Origin: Stutzerimonas stutzeri
GTDB lineage: Bacteria; Pseudomonadota; Gammaproteobacteria; Pseudomonadales; Pseudomonadaceae
Assembly: GCF_009789555.1 (NCBI RefSeq)
Contig: NZ_CP046902.1
Span: 2,434,001-2,498,000, forward strand
Length of the DNA: 64,000 nucleotides
Direction of reading: 5' to 3'
Part shown: one piece after another, positions 42,628-50,549 of the stretch
Layout: each line of letters begins with the position of its first letter
Numbering within the stretch: the stretch's first letter is position 1
The notes under the pieces: model-generated
Told to the model about the DNA's origin: nothing
The model's input: the letters and a program-made list of their open reading frames with translations, nothing else
Databases searched by the model: none
Made by a program: the position numbers and the translations under genes

Positions 42628-43839
42628 ATGACAACCGACTGGGACGCAGGCCGGCTGGACAGTGATTTGTCCGGCGCAGGCATGGATACGCTGGCCGTTC
42701 GTGCAGGCCAGCATCGCTCGCCCGAGGGCGAGCATAGCGAACCGCTGTTCTTCACCTCCAGCTACGTGTTCCGCAGTGCCGCGGACGCCGCCGCGCGTTT
42801 TGCCGGTGAAGTGCCGGGCAATGTCTACTCGCGCTATACCAACCCCACCGTGCGGGCGTTCGAGGAGCGCATCGCCGCCATGGAAGGGGCCGAGCAGGCC
42901 GTGGCCACTGCCTCCGGCATGGCCGCGATCCTGGCGACGGTCATGAGCCTGTGCTCGGCTGGCGATCATGTCCTGGTTTCGCGGAGCGTCTTTGGCGCGA
43001 CGGTTTCGTTGTTCGAGAAGTACCTGAAGCGCTTCGGTCTGGAAGTCGATTACGTTCCGCTTACCGAGGTGGCCGTCTGGGAGCCGGCGTTCAAGTCCAA
43101 CACCCGGCTGGTCTTCGTCGAATCGCCTTCGAACCCTTTGGCCGAACTGGTCGATATCGAGGCGCTGGCCGAACTCTGCCACGCCAAGGGCGCCCTGCTG
43201 GCGGTGGACAATTGCTTCTGCACGCCGGTGCTGCAGCAGCCGCTGGCGCTAGGAGCCGATATCGTCATCCATTCCGCGACCAAGTACATCGACGGCCAGG
43301 GCCGTTGCCTGGGCGGTGTGGTGGCTGGTCGCGCCGAGCAGATGAAAGAAGTCGTGGGTTTCCTGCGCACCGCCGGTCCTACGCTGAGCCCCTTCAACGC
43401 CTGGGTGTTCCTCAAGGGTCTGGAAACCTTGCGCCTGCGCATGCAGGCCCACTGCGCCAGTGCGCAGGCTCTGGCCGAGTGGCTCGAACAGCAACCGGGC
43501 ATCGAGAAGGTGTATTACGCCGGCTTGGCAAGCCACCCGCAGCACGCATTGGCCCAGCGCCAGCAGAAAGGCTTTGGCGCGGTGCTGAGCTTCGAAGTGG
43601 CCGGTGGCAAGGAGGCGGCATGGCGTTTCATCGATGCGACCCGGCTGATCTCCATCACGGCCAACCTGGGCGACAGCAAGACCACCATCACCCATCCGGG
43701 CTCGACCACCCATGGCCGGCTGTCCCCGCAAGAGCGCGCCACCGCGGGTATCCGTGACAGCCTGATCCGCGTAGCGGTGGGCCTGGAAGACGTGGCTGAT
43801 CTGAAAGCCGATCTCGCTCGCGGGTTGGCGGCGCTCTGA
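42628..43839 (+). CDS. metZ: O-succinylhomoserine sulfhydrylase
   Basis: MetZ makes homocysteine from O-succinylhomoserine and sulfide in methionine synthesis. The 403-aa PLP enzyme has YSRYTNPTVRAFEERIAAMEG, the PLP lysine in IHSATKYIDGQGRCLGG and SPSNPLAELVDIEAL, all typical of the Cys/Met PLP family. The start at 42628 gives the family N-terminus MTTDWDAGRLDSD. The ATG two codons upstream is less likely. A short GC hairpin (GGCGGC/GCCGCC) lies between purF and this gene. Confidence 0.96.
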   Translation: MTTDWDAGRLDSDLSGAGMDTLAVRAGQHRSPEGEHSEPLFFTSSYVFRSAADAAARFAGEVPGNVYSRYTNPTVRAFEERIAAMEGAEQAVATASGMAAILATVMSLCSAGDHVLVSRSVFGATVSLFEKYLKRFGLEVDYVPLTEVAVWEPAFKSNTRLVFVESPSNPLAELVDIEALAELCHAKGALLAVDNCFCTPVLQQPLALGADIVIHSATKYIDGQGRCLGGVVAGRAEQMKEVVGFLRTAGPTLSPFNAWVFLKGLETLRLRMQAHCASAQALAEWLEQQPGIEKVYYAGLASHPQHALAQRQQKGFGAVLSFEVAGGKEAAWRFIDATRLISITANLGDSKTTITHPGSTTHGRLSPQERATAGIRDSLIRVAVGLEDVADLKADLARGLAAL

Positions 43840-43850
43840 TATCCGCGCGG

Positions 43851-43866
43851 CGACCCCCTGGGGTCG
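43851..43866. terminator. Weak hairpin between convergent metZ and gspD
   Basis: CGACCCC and GGGGTCG form a 7-bp stem with a 2-nt gap but no T run. It may act as a weak terminator in both directions. Confidence 0.35.
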
Positions 43867-43885
43867 TCTCGCGCATCCCGTTCCG

Positions 43886-46156
43886 TCAGTTGCCTCCCGC
43901 GTCGTAATTCACGACAAAGCCGTCCAGGCGCTGCTCTTCGGCCAGCCGGTCACGCAGCCGGCTGGCTTCCTGTCGCTCATCGACCGGCCCGACGAAGACG
44001 CGGTGAGTGCGTCCCGTCGTGCGTATATAGGCATCGAAGCCTTCAGCTCCAAGCTTTTGCTGCAGCGCCGTGGCGCTGTCGCGGTTCTGCAGGCTGGCGA
44101 TCTGCACCGCCCAGCCGGAACGTATGGAAGATTGCGATAGCGGTTGCGTCTGTGGCGCGGTTGTCTGTGGTGCCCGTTGTGTTGCGGGCGCCTTCGGCAC
44201 CTCGCGACGCTGCGCCGGTTCGTTGGAGCGCAGGTCGATCGCCGGGGCAGGCTGGCCTTGGCCGTCGAACAGCCGCTCGGGCGTGGCGGGCAGGATGCTC
44301 GGGCTGTCGGAACCGGTTTCGATGACCCGGATATCGCTGTACTTCTTGCCGGAAAGCGCCGCCAGTCCCGCGCGATCCCGTATGACCGTCGGCCGCAGGA
44401 ACACCATCAGGTTGCGCTTGATGTGGGTTTCCTGGGTAGAGCGGAACAGCGCACCCAGCAGTGGGATGTCGCCCAGCAGCGGCACCTTGGAATCGGTACG
44501 GGTCACGTCATCCTGAATGAGGCCGCCCAGTACGATTACCTGGCCGTCCTCGGCGAGAATGGTGCTCTTGATCGAACGTTTGTTGGTCACAAGATCGACG
44601 GCCTGCGCGGACAAGGATGCCGATGGCGCGATGGTGGAAATCTCCTGTTCGATTTCCAGGCGCAGCGTGGCGCCGTCGTTGATGTGTGGGACCACTTTCA
44701 ACGTCACGCCAACGTCCTGTCGCTCGATGGTCGTGAACGGGTTGTTGGCCCCGGACGAGTCGGTGGTGTAGCTGCCGGTCTGGAACGGAACGTTCTGCCC
44801 GACGAGGATTTCGGCTTCCTGGTTATCCAGTGTCAGCAGGCTGGGTGTCGAGAGCAGGTTGCTTTTGCTGTTGGCCGACAGCGCGGTGATCAAGGCGCCA
44901 AAGCTGCGCGTGCCGACGCCGATGATGGCGCCGTCGGGGAGATTGCTGGGTATTTCGTTCTCGTTGATCGCGTTGAGCACGCTGCCGATGGAAATGCCTG
45001 TATTGCCAAAGCTGACGCCACCGGCGCCACCGGTACCGCCACGCGCATCGACGGCCCACTGGACGCCGAGCGCGTCCGTGATGTCGCCGGAGACTTCGAC
45101 GATGGCCGCCTCGACCATCACCTGCGCGCGGGGGATATCGAGCTGGCGGACGATCGACTCGAGGGTACCGATCAGTTCGGGCTCGGCAAGCATGACCAGG
45201 GCATTGAGACTTTCGTCGGCGCGGATGAGGATGTCTTGCTGGCGACCGCCCTGAACTTCTCCGTCCTGGGGCGCGGCGAGGCCTTCGGAAATATCGCCAA
45301 GGGTTTCGGCCAGGGATTTGGCGTCGTTGTGGCGCAGGCGGATGACCCGAGTGTTGGCTGAGCGGGTGCTCGGTGTGTCGAGTGTTTTAGCCAGGCTGGC
45401 AAGCTTCTGTCGCGCCTGTTGGGGGCCGGTGAAGATCAGCCGGTTAGTGCGCGAATCGGCAATGATCTGAGCGCCGGCCGTGTCCCGGGCTTCACCGCGG
45501 GCCAGCGTATTGCGCAACACCTCGGCGATATCCACGGCCCAGCCGTATTGCAGGTTGACGACGCTGTGATCGTCGGTCTGGGCACGGTCGAGCTGGCGGA
45601 CCAGGTCTTCGATGCGTGCGATGTTCGCGCTGCGATCGCTGATGATCAGCGCATTGGCGGAGCCGACGGCGGCGAGATGGCCATATTGCGGGACCAGCGG
45701 GCGGATCAATGGAATCAACTCGGTGGCGGAGGTGTGCTGGACCTGAATCACGCGGGTCTCCAGCAGATCGCCACCGGCCGGCCCGCCACCGGCCTCGGAT
45801 TTCGCTTCGGCGTTGGGCACGATTCGCGTGACTTCGCCCTGGGTCAGCACGCTGTAGCCGTGCGTTGCCATCACCGACAGGAAGAGCTGATAGACCTCAG
45901 AGAGCGAGAGCGTCGTCGACGACACCACGCTGACCTGGCCCCTGACTCTGGGATCGACTATGAACGTCTGCCCGGTCAGTTGGCTGATCTGGTCCACGAA
46001 TGCGCGGATGTCGGCATCCTTCAGGTTGATCGTCCAGCCGTCCTGCTGAGTGTCGCTCGGCTCGATGCCCGGGTCGGCCGCCAGCACAGGCAGGGGAGCG
46101 GCGAGCAGGCCGGCGGCGATCAATGCAATGAGAGGGCGGGAGGAAAAATGCAGCAT
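43886..46156 (-). CDS. gspD: Type II secretion secretin GspD with C-terminal SPOR domain
   Basis: This 756-aa outer-membrane secretin is about 100 residues longer than the usual XcpQ. A signal peptide (to about residue 27) is followed by N0 (about 40-115), N1-N3 repeats (to about 345) and the secretin core (about 345-595, with VEAAIVEVSGDITDALG and VPLLGDIPLLGALFRS). After a Pro/Gln-rich linker (about 620-678), where the short S-domain would lie, residues 680-752 form a SPOR domain (GWAVQIASLQNRDSA, AYIRTTGRTHRVFVGP). By eye about 39 of 71 residues match the DedD SPOR domain nearby. The fusion suggests that the secretin tail contacts denuded peptidoglycan. It lies 3 bp after gspC; no gspE-M genes are present. 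Confidence 0.93.
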   Translation of the reverse strand: MLHFSSRPLIALIAAGLLAAPLPVLAADPGIEPSDTQQDGWTINLKDADIRAFVDQISQLTGQTFIVDPRVRGQVSVVSSTTLSLSEVYQLFLSVMATHGYSVLTQGEVTRIVPNAEAKSEAGGGPAGGDLLETRVIQVQHTSATELIPLIRPLVPQYGHLAAVGSANALIISDRSANIARIEDLVRQLDRAQTDDHSVVNLQYGWAVDIAEVLRNTLARGEARDTAGAQIIADSRTNRLIFTGPQQARQKLASLAKTLDTPSTRSANTRVIRLRHNDAKSLAETLGDISEGLAAPQDGEVQGGRQQDILIRADESLNALVMLAEPELIGTLESIVRQLDIPRAQVMVEAAIVEVSGDITDALGVQWAVDARGGTGGAGGVSFGNTGISIGSVLNAINENEIPSNLPDGAIIGVGTRSFGALITALSANSKSNLLSTPSLLTLDNQEAEILVGQNVPFQTGSYTTDSSGANNPFTTIERQDVGVTLKVVPHINDGATLRLEIEQEISTIAPSASLSAQAVDLVTNKRSIKSTILAEDGQVIVLGGLIQDDVTRTDSKVPLLGDIPLLGALFRSTQETHIKRNLMVFLRPTVIRDRAGLAALSGKKYSDIRVIETGSDSPSILPATPERLFDGQGQPAPAIDLRSNEPAQRREVPKAPATQRAPQTTAPQTQPLSQSSIRSGWAVQIASLQNRDSATALQQKLGAEGFDAYIRTTGRTHRVFVGPVDERQEASRLRDRLAEEQRLDGFVVNYDAGGN

Positions 46157-46159
46157 CGG

Positions 46160-46795
46160 TCAGTTGTCTTCCGTGGGCTGTTCATCGGAGGGCATGGTAT
46201 CTGGCGGGCTGTTGGCCCCTTCCATCTGTTGGCGGAGTGCTTCCATTTGCTGCTGGAGCATCTCGGCTTGCGGGTCTGGTTGCTCCATTGCCGCAGGTTC
46301 ACTGTAGTCCGGCAGGTCGTCGGGCACGGCCGTCACGGAACGGACGCTCGGAAAATACAGGCTCTCTACGCGACCGCTTCGCATGACTTCCACTCGGTCC
46401 GGGTGCACGCTGTGCAGGGTCACGCCCGTTTCCAGCGCTTGCTCGACCCGGTAAAGCTGCGGCGGCTGCCCGCTGATCTGGATGATGGCCGTGGACTGCG
46501 CGGGGTCGGCATGAACGAAGCTTCCCAGCAAGGTTAGATCAGAATTCGATGCGCCGGAGGCGTAAGACGGCCCCTGCGCGGCGGGTGTGCCGAACAGGTT
46601 CTCCATGCGTTGCAGATCAGGTGCGACGCCGGCTGGCTGGTTGTTCTGCGCGGTTGCGGCCGTCGGCGCCCGAGTGAGCTGCAACCATTCCCCGACCTGG
46701 CCAGCCAGATAGAAACCGAAGAGCACGACGATGATTGCGCTGACAATCAGTGGCGCACGCTGGCGAACGTTCTGCAGGGCTGCGGGGGAAGCCAA
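46160..46795 (-). CDS. gspC: Type II secretion inner-membrane protein GspC
   Basis: GspC links the inner-membrane platform to the secretin. After a short cytoplasmic tail come one membrane helix (PLIVSAIIVVLFGFYLAG), a linker, and the HR domain (SDLTLLGSFVHADPAQSTAII, QPPQLYRVEQALETGVTLHSV). A C-terminal coiled coil (AEMLQQQMEALRQQMEG) follows, as in XcpP, rather than a PDZ domain. I set the start at a TTG (46795) with GGAG eight bases upstream, giving 211 aa. A longer in-frame ATG at 46954 has a 50-residue extension without family likeness that contains a perfect hairpin, so I doubt it. It is followed by gspD after 3 bp. Confidence 0.82.
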   Translation of the reverse strand: MASPAALQNVRQRAPLIVSAIIVVLFGFYLAGQVGEWLQLTRAPTAATAQNNQPAGVAPDLQRMENLFGTPAAQGPSYASGASNSDLTLLGSFVHADPAQSTAIIQISGQPPQLYRVEQALETGVTLHSVHPDRVEVMRSGRVESLYFPSVRSVTAVPDDLPDYSEPAAMEQPDPQAEMLQQQMEALRQQMEGANSPPDTMPSDEQPTEDN

Positions 46796-46863
46796 GCTAG
46801 GCACTCCGTGAGGCTTAAGTGATGACGACAGGACGTAGGGCGCGATATAGCCGGTGCCGATGC

Positions 46864-46885
46864 CCAGAACGGCCAGCCGTTCTGG
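46864..46885. repeat. Perfect inverted repeat upstream of gspC
   Basis: CCAGAACGGC (46864-46873) and GCCGTTCTGG (46876-46885) form a perfect 10-bp dyad around two bases. It lies about 70 bp before the proposed gspC start and lacks a T run, so an operator or leader hairpin is more likely than a terminator. The rest of the 46,796-47,153 stretch holds the tRNA-Asp promoter and no gene. Confidence 0.5.
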
Positions 46886-47032
46886 CAGTCTAGTCCGGGA
46901 CCATGACAAAGAAGCACCTGAGGGTGCCAGTGCAACTGACTGTTTTTCAGGCAAAAGGTGCCCAACGGACAGTCAATCTTCGGAATGATTGCAAGTGGCC
47001 GTTATTTTTTCGTAAAAATGCGCCTCGCGCTG

Positions 47033-47061
47033 TTGACTTGGTTGGGGTGGATGCGTAAATT
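47033..47061 (+). promoter_or_regulatory. Promoter of tRNA-Asp
   Basis: TTGACT (47033-47038), a 17-bp spacer and TAAATT (47056-47061) are followed by a GC-rich discriminator (GCGCGCC), as in stringently controlled stable-RNA promoters. Confidence 0.8.
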
Positions 47062-47153
47062 GCGCGCCTCGCAAGGCGATCAGCCGGTCACTACAACGGT
47101 TGGCTACTGCTTGATTGCAGGCCTTGCGATTCGGACGAAAGTCCGGCCGACGC

Positions 47154-47230
47154 GCAGCGGTAGTTCAGTCGGTTAGAATACCGGCCTGTCACGCCGGGGG
47201 TCGCGGGTTCGAGTCCCGTCCGCTGCGCCA
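47154..47230 (+). tRNA. tRNA-Asp (GTC)
   Basis: This 77-nt gene includes the encoded CCA. The acceptor stem pairs GCAGCGG with CCGCTGC. The anticodon loop CCTGTCACG carries GTC, and the T-arm GCGGGTTCGAGTCCCGT is standard. A terminator follows 43 bp downstream. Confidence 0.97.
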
Positions 47231-47273
47231 TACTCTGCTTCAAGCCAACTGAACGGCTGGGAGCCTCGCTGAA

Positions 47274-47296
47274 AGCGGCCTTATGGCCGCTTTTTT
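47274..47296 (+). terminator. Rho-independent terminator of tRNA-Asp
   Basis: A 7-bp stem AGCGGCC/GGCCGCT with a TTAT loop is followed by six T. The further stretch to the cioA start holds only the dyad at 47531-47548. Confidence 0.9.
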
Positions 47297-47530
47297 CGTT
47301 TCTGCTGCGTCTTTCCGACGGCCCTGCGCACTGTCAGCGCACCCTCTCGACAGCCCTCACTGTCCCGGTTTCAGGCCGATTCCAATGCCTCGGCCGGATC
47401 GTACAACGAACCTTCCCGCCAGCCATCTCGCCCGCGGCGCCAGATCGCTGGCGTATCGTTGCGCAGTCTTGCGGCCCGCTATGCGCGGCAACCGGTCGCT
47501 GAAACAGGTCGCACCCTTGCGCTTTCCCGC

Positions 47531-47548
47531 TGTCACTAATGCGTGACA
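47531..47548. promoter_or_regulatory. Dyad operator candidate upstream of cioA
   Basis: TGTCAC-TAATGC-GTGACA is a perfect 6-6-6 dyad, 46 bp before the cioA start codon. It resembles a helix-turn-helix regulator site but matches neither the ANR/FNR (TTGAT-N4-ATCAA) nor the Vfr/CRP consensus exactly. Confidence 0.45.
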
Positions 47549-47594
47549 ATATCAACAGGCCAGGGGCAGGCGGCTAACTGACGAGGGGTCTTTA

Positions 47595-49034
47595 ATGTTC
47601 GGTTTGGAAGCTCTTGAGCTTGCGCGGATCCAATTCGCTTTCACCATCTCCTTTCACATCATCTTTCCGGCGATCACCATCGGACTGGCGAGTTTTCTCG
47701 CCGTACTGGAAGGGTTGTGGTTGAAGACCAAGCGCCAGGTGTATCGCGACCTGTACCACTTCTGGCTGAAGATATTCGCCGTCAACTTCGGTATGGGCGT
47801 GGTATCGGGCATCGTCATGGCGTACCAGTTCGGCACCAACTGGAGCGCCTATTCAGAGTTCGCCGGCAGCGTGACCGGGCCGTTGCTGGCATATGAGGTG
47901 CTGACGGCGTTCTTCCTCGAAGCGGGGTTCCTCGGTGTCATGCTGTTTGGCTGGAACCGTGTCGGCCCCGGGCTGCACTTCTTTTCCACCATAATGGTGG
48001 CCGTCGGCACCTTGATCTCGACATTCTGGATCCTGGCCTCCAACAGCTGGATGCACACTCCGCAGGGCCACGAGATCATCGATGGCATCGTGGTGCCCGT
48101 AGACTGGTTCGCGATCATCTTCAACCCGTCGTTCCCTTACCGGCTGACACACATGGCGATTGCGGCGTTCCTCGCCACGGCGTTCATGGTGGGTGCTTCG
48201 GCAGCCTGGCATCTGTTGCGAGGACGCGACAACCCGGCGGTGCGCAAGATGCTGTCCATGGCGATGTGGATGGCGTTGCTGGTGGCACCGATCCAGGCCG
48301 TGGTCGGGGATTTCCATGGGCTGAACACGCTCGAACACCAGCCGGCGAAGATCGCAGCGATGGAGGGGCATTGGGACAATTCGTCCGGCGAGCCAACGCC
48401 GTTGCTGTTGTTCGGCTGGCCAGACATGGAGCGCGAGGAAACGCGATTCAAGGTGGAAATCCCTTACCTGGGTAGCCTGATTCTCAAACACAGCCTGACC
48501 GAGCCCATACCAGCGCTCAAGGATTTCCCTCCCGAGGACAGGCCCAACTCGACCATCGTGTTCTGGACCTTCCGCATCATGGTCGCGCTGGGCTTTCTGA
48601 TGATTTTTACCGGCCTGTGGAGCCTCTTGCTGCGCCGCAGCGGGAGGCTGTACCAGTCGCGGGCTTTCTTGCGATTGGCGCTGTGCATGGGCCCGTCTGG
48701 AATCATCGCGATTCTGGCCGGCTGGTTCACCACCGAGATCGGTCGGCAGCCGTGGGTAGTCTATGGGGTGATGAGGACCGCCGATGCCGTTTCCAACCAC
48801 AGTGCCGAGCAGCTCGGCCTGACGCTGGCAATGTTCGTGCTGATCTATTTCGCGGTGTTCGGCATCGGCTTCGTCTACGTGCTGCGGCTGATCGCGAAAG
48901 GGCCGGTGACCAACGAGGGCAACGAGAAGGGCGCTGGAGGTCCTGGCGAAAAACGGACGCCGATGCGGCCGATTTCGGCGGCTGACGAGGCGATTCCCCA
49001 CGAACACGGCGATCAACTGGGCGAGAGGAATTGA
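47595..49034 (+). CDS. cioA: Cyanide-insensitive bd-type oxidase subunit I
   Basis: CioA is the haem-carrying subunit of a quinol oxidase that reduces oxygen to water at the inner membrane. The 479-aa protein has about nine helices. The haem-ligand histidine is in FTISFHIIFPAITIG, another in RLTHMAIAAFL, and GRQPWVVYGVMRTADA is the family signature. The Q-loop (between DFHGLNTLEHQPAKIAAMEG and the next helix) is short, which marks the CIO type rather than the long-loop CydA. GAGGGG lies eight bases before the start. It is followed by cioB after 2 bp. Confidence 0.95.
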   Translation: MFGLEALELARIQFAFTISFHIIFPAITIGLASFLAVLEGLWLKTKRQVYRDLYHFWLKIFAVNFGMGVVSGIVMAYQFGTNWSAYSEFAGSVTGPLLAYEVLTAFFLEAGFLGVMLFGWNRVGPGLHFFSTIMVAVGTLISTFWILASNSWMHTPQGHEIIDGIVVPVDWFAIIFNPSFPYRLTHMAIAAFLATAFMVGASAAWHLLRGRDNPAVRKMLSMAMWMALLVAPIQAVVGDFHGLNTLEHQPAKIAAMEGHWDNSSGEPTPLLLFGWPDMEREETRFKVEIPYLGSLILKHSLTEPIPALKDFPPEDRPNSTIVFWTFRIMVALGFLMIFTGLWSLLLRRSGRLYQSRAFLRLALCMGPSGIIAILAGWFTTEIGRQPWVVYGVMRTADAVSNHSAEQLGLTLAMFVLIYFAVFGIGFVYVLRLIAKGPVTNEGNEKGAGGPGEKRTPMRPISAADEAIPHEHGDQLGERN

Positions 49035-49036
49035 AT

Positions 49037-50044
49037 ATGGGCGTCGATCTTTCGCTGATCTGGGCCGTCATCATCATCTTCGGCATCATGATGTACGTCG
49101 TCATGGACGGCTTCGATCTGGGCATCGGGATTCTGTTTCCGTTCCTGGCCGACAGCTCCGAGCGTGACGTGGCGATGAATACCGTGGCGCCGATCTGGGA
49201 CGGCAACGAAACCTGGCTGGTATTGGGCGGCGCCGGTCTGTTCGCCGCGTTCCCGCTGGCCTATTCAGTCGTGCTATCGGCGCTGTACCTGCCGATCATC
49301 TTCATGCTGATGGGGCTGATCTTCCGCGGTGTCGCATTCGAGTTCCGTTTCAAGGCGAGCGCTCCGCGCCAGCATATCTGGGACAAGGCGTTCATCGGAG
49401 GCTCGCTGGCGGCAACGTTTTTCCAGGGCGTTGCCCTGGGGGCGTTCATACATGGGTTTCCGGTCGCGGATCGTGCCTATGCCGGAGGCGCGCTGGATTG
49501 GCTGACGCCATTCTCGGTGTTCTGCGGTCTCGCCCTGATCGTCGCTTATGCCTTGCTCGGCTGTACCTGGCTGATCATGAAAACCAGTGGCGACTTGCAG
49601 CGGCGCATGCATGACATCGGCACTCCGCTGGTCTGGGCCGTACTGGCAGTAACCGGCATCGTGAGCATCTGGACGCCACTGACGCACCCGGACATCGCCG
49701 AGCGCTGGTTCAGCATGCCGAATCTGTTGCTGTTCATGCCGGTCCCGATCCTCGTGCTGTTGTGTACGTTCGGGCTGTTGCGATCGATTGCGCGCAACGC
49801 CCATTATTCGCCGTTCCTCTATACGCTGGCGTTGATCTTCCTCGGCTACAGTGGCCTGGGCATCAGCCTCTGGCCGAATATCATTCCGCCATCGGTCAGC
49901 ATCTGGGACGCCGCTTCGCCCCCGCAGAGCCAAGGATTTACCTTGGTCGGGGCGCTGCTGATCATTCCGCTGATCCTGATGTACACCGCCTGGAGCTATT
50001 ACGTGTTCCGCGGCAAAGTCAGCGCTGAAGATGGCTACCATTGA
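49037..50044 (+). CDS. cioB: Cyanide-insensitive bd-type oxidase subunit II
   Basis: This 335-aa partner subunit has about eight helices. The signature VVMDGFDLGIGILFPF near residue 20, the WDGNETWLVLGGAGLFAAFP block, and the GYSGLGISLWPNIIPP segment are typical of CydB/CioB. GAGAGGA nine bases upstream sets the ATG at 49037; the TTG two codons earlier overlaps the cioA stop. A DUF2474 peptide gene follows after 24 bp. Confidence 0.95.
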   Translation: MGVDLSLIWAVIIIFGIMMYVVMDGFDLGIGILFPFLADSSERDVAMNTVAPIWDGNETWLVLGGAGLFAAFPLAYSVVLSALYLPIIFMLMGLIFRGVAFEFRFKASAPRQHIWDKAFIGGSLAATFFQGVALGAFIHGFPVADRAYAGGALDWLTPFSVFCGLALIVAYALLGCTWLIMKTSGDLQRRMHDIGTPLVWAVLAVTGIVSIWTPLTHPDIAERWFSMPNLLLFMPVPILVLLCTFGLLRSIARNAHYSPFLYTLALIFLGYSGLGISLWPNIIPPSVSIWDAASPPQSQGFTLVGALLIIPLILMYTAWSYYVFRGKVSAEDGYH

Positions 50045-50068
50045 GTGGGTCTCGTTATGGAGCCAGAT

Positions 50069-50227
50069 ATGCAGAAAAAGCACGAAAGCAGTGCGCCTGG
50101 ACCGAAACCCTTGTGGCAGCGCATGACATGGCTCGTGCTGATCTGGTCGGCAAGTGTGCTGCTGCTGGGGGTGGTGGCCTGGATGCTGCGTCAGTTCATG
50201 ACGGCTGCGGGGCTGGCGACGCCATGA
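50069..50227 (+). CDS. DUF2474-type small membrane subunit of the bd oxidase
   Basis: This 52-aa peptide has a single helix. The core PLWQRMTWLVLIWSASVLLL matches the DUF2474 family that accompanies cioAB, analogous to CydX of E. coli, which stabilises the oxidase. GGAG six bases before the ATG at 50069 sets the start; earlier in-frame ATGs at 50045 and 50057 lack this spacing. It ends the oxidase operon. Confidence 0.8.
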   Translation: MQKKHESSAPGPKPLWQRMTWLVLIWSASVLLLGVVAWMLRQFMTAAGLATP

Positions 50228-50365
50228 CCCCCGTGGCCGCCGCTGGGCCGCAGAGCGTGGCGGGTGCGGCGATTCGGCGCGTTGTGGTGTCCTGGGGGTT
50301 GGGCTATTTAATCAACCGGCCAGGGAGGTGCTTCATGGTTCCGTCATGTAGCCGCGTTAGCCTGG

Positions 50366-50539
50366 ATGGCATGGACTTTGTTAGTGCTGTGGCAGGCGCG
50401 TGAGAAGGCGCGCCTCGATGGCCCGGCCTTCCCCCAGCAAGAGGACGTTCCAATGGATGACTACCAAGACGAAATACTCGAATGGCACGCCGCGGAGCAG
50501 GACAGCCCGGAGCCGGCTGAAGACGCCTTCGAGCTCTAG
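50366..50539 (+). CDS. Candidate small membrane protein with acidic tail, start uncertain
   Basis: In this reading frame a coherent small protein is visible: a helix WMAWTLLVLWQAREKARLDG preceded by FRHVAALA, then an acidic tail ending in DAFEL (57 aa from the ATG at 50366). The strongest ribosome binding site, GGGAGGTG before the ATG at 50335, leads into a different frame that stops after 22 codons. A one-base frameshift just after that ATG would join it to the helix. Alternatively only the 28-aa tail from the ATG at 50453, which has AGAGGA eight bases upstream, is translated. I cannot decide between a broken gene, a sequence error and a short real gene. Confidence 0.4.
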   Translation: MAWTLLVLWQAREKARLDGPAFPQQEDVPMDDYQDEILEWHAAEQDSPEPAEDAFEL

Positions 50540-50549
50540 CGGCGACAAA

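Noticed and set aside
46796..46954. N-terminal extension of gspC from the ATG at 46954
   Set aside because: The extra 53 residues have no GspC likeness and contain a perfect inverted repeat. A TTG with a good ribosome binding site gives the normal layout.
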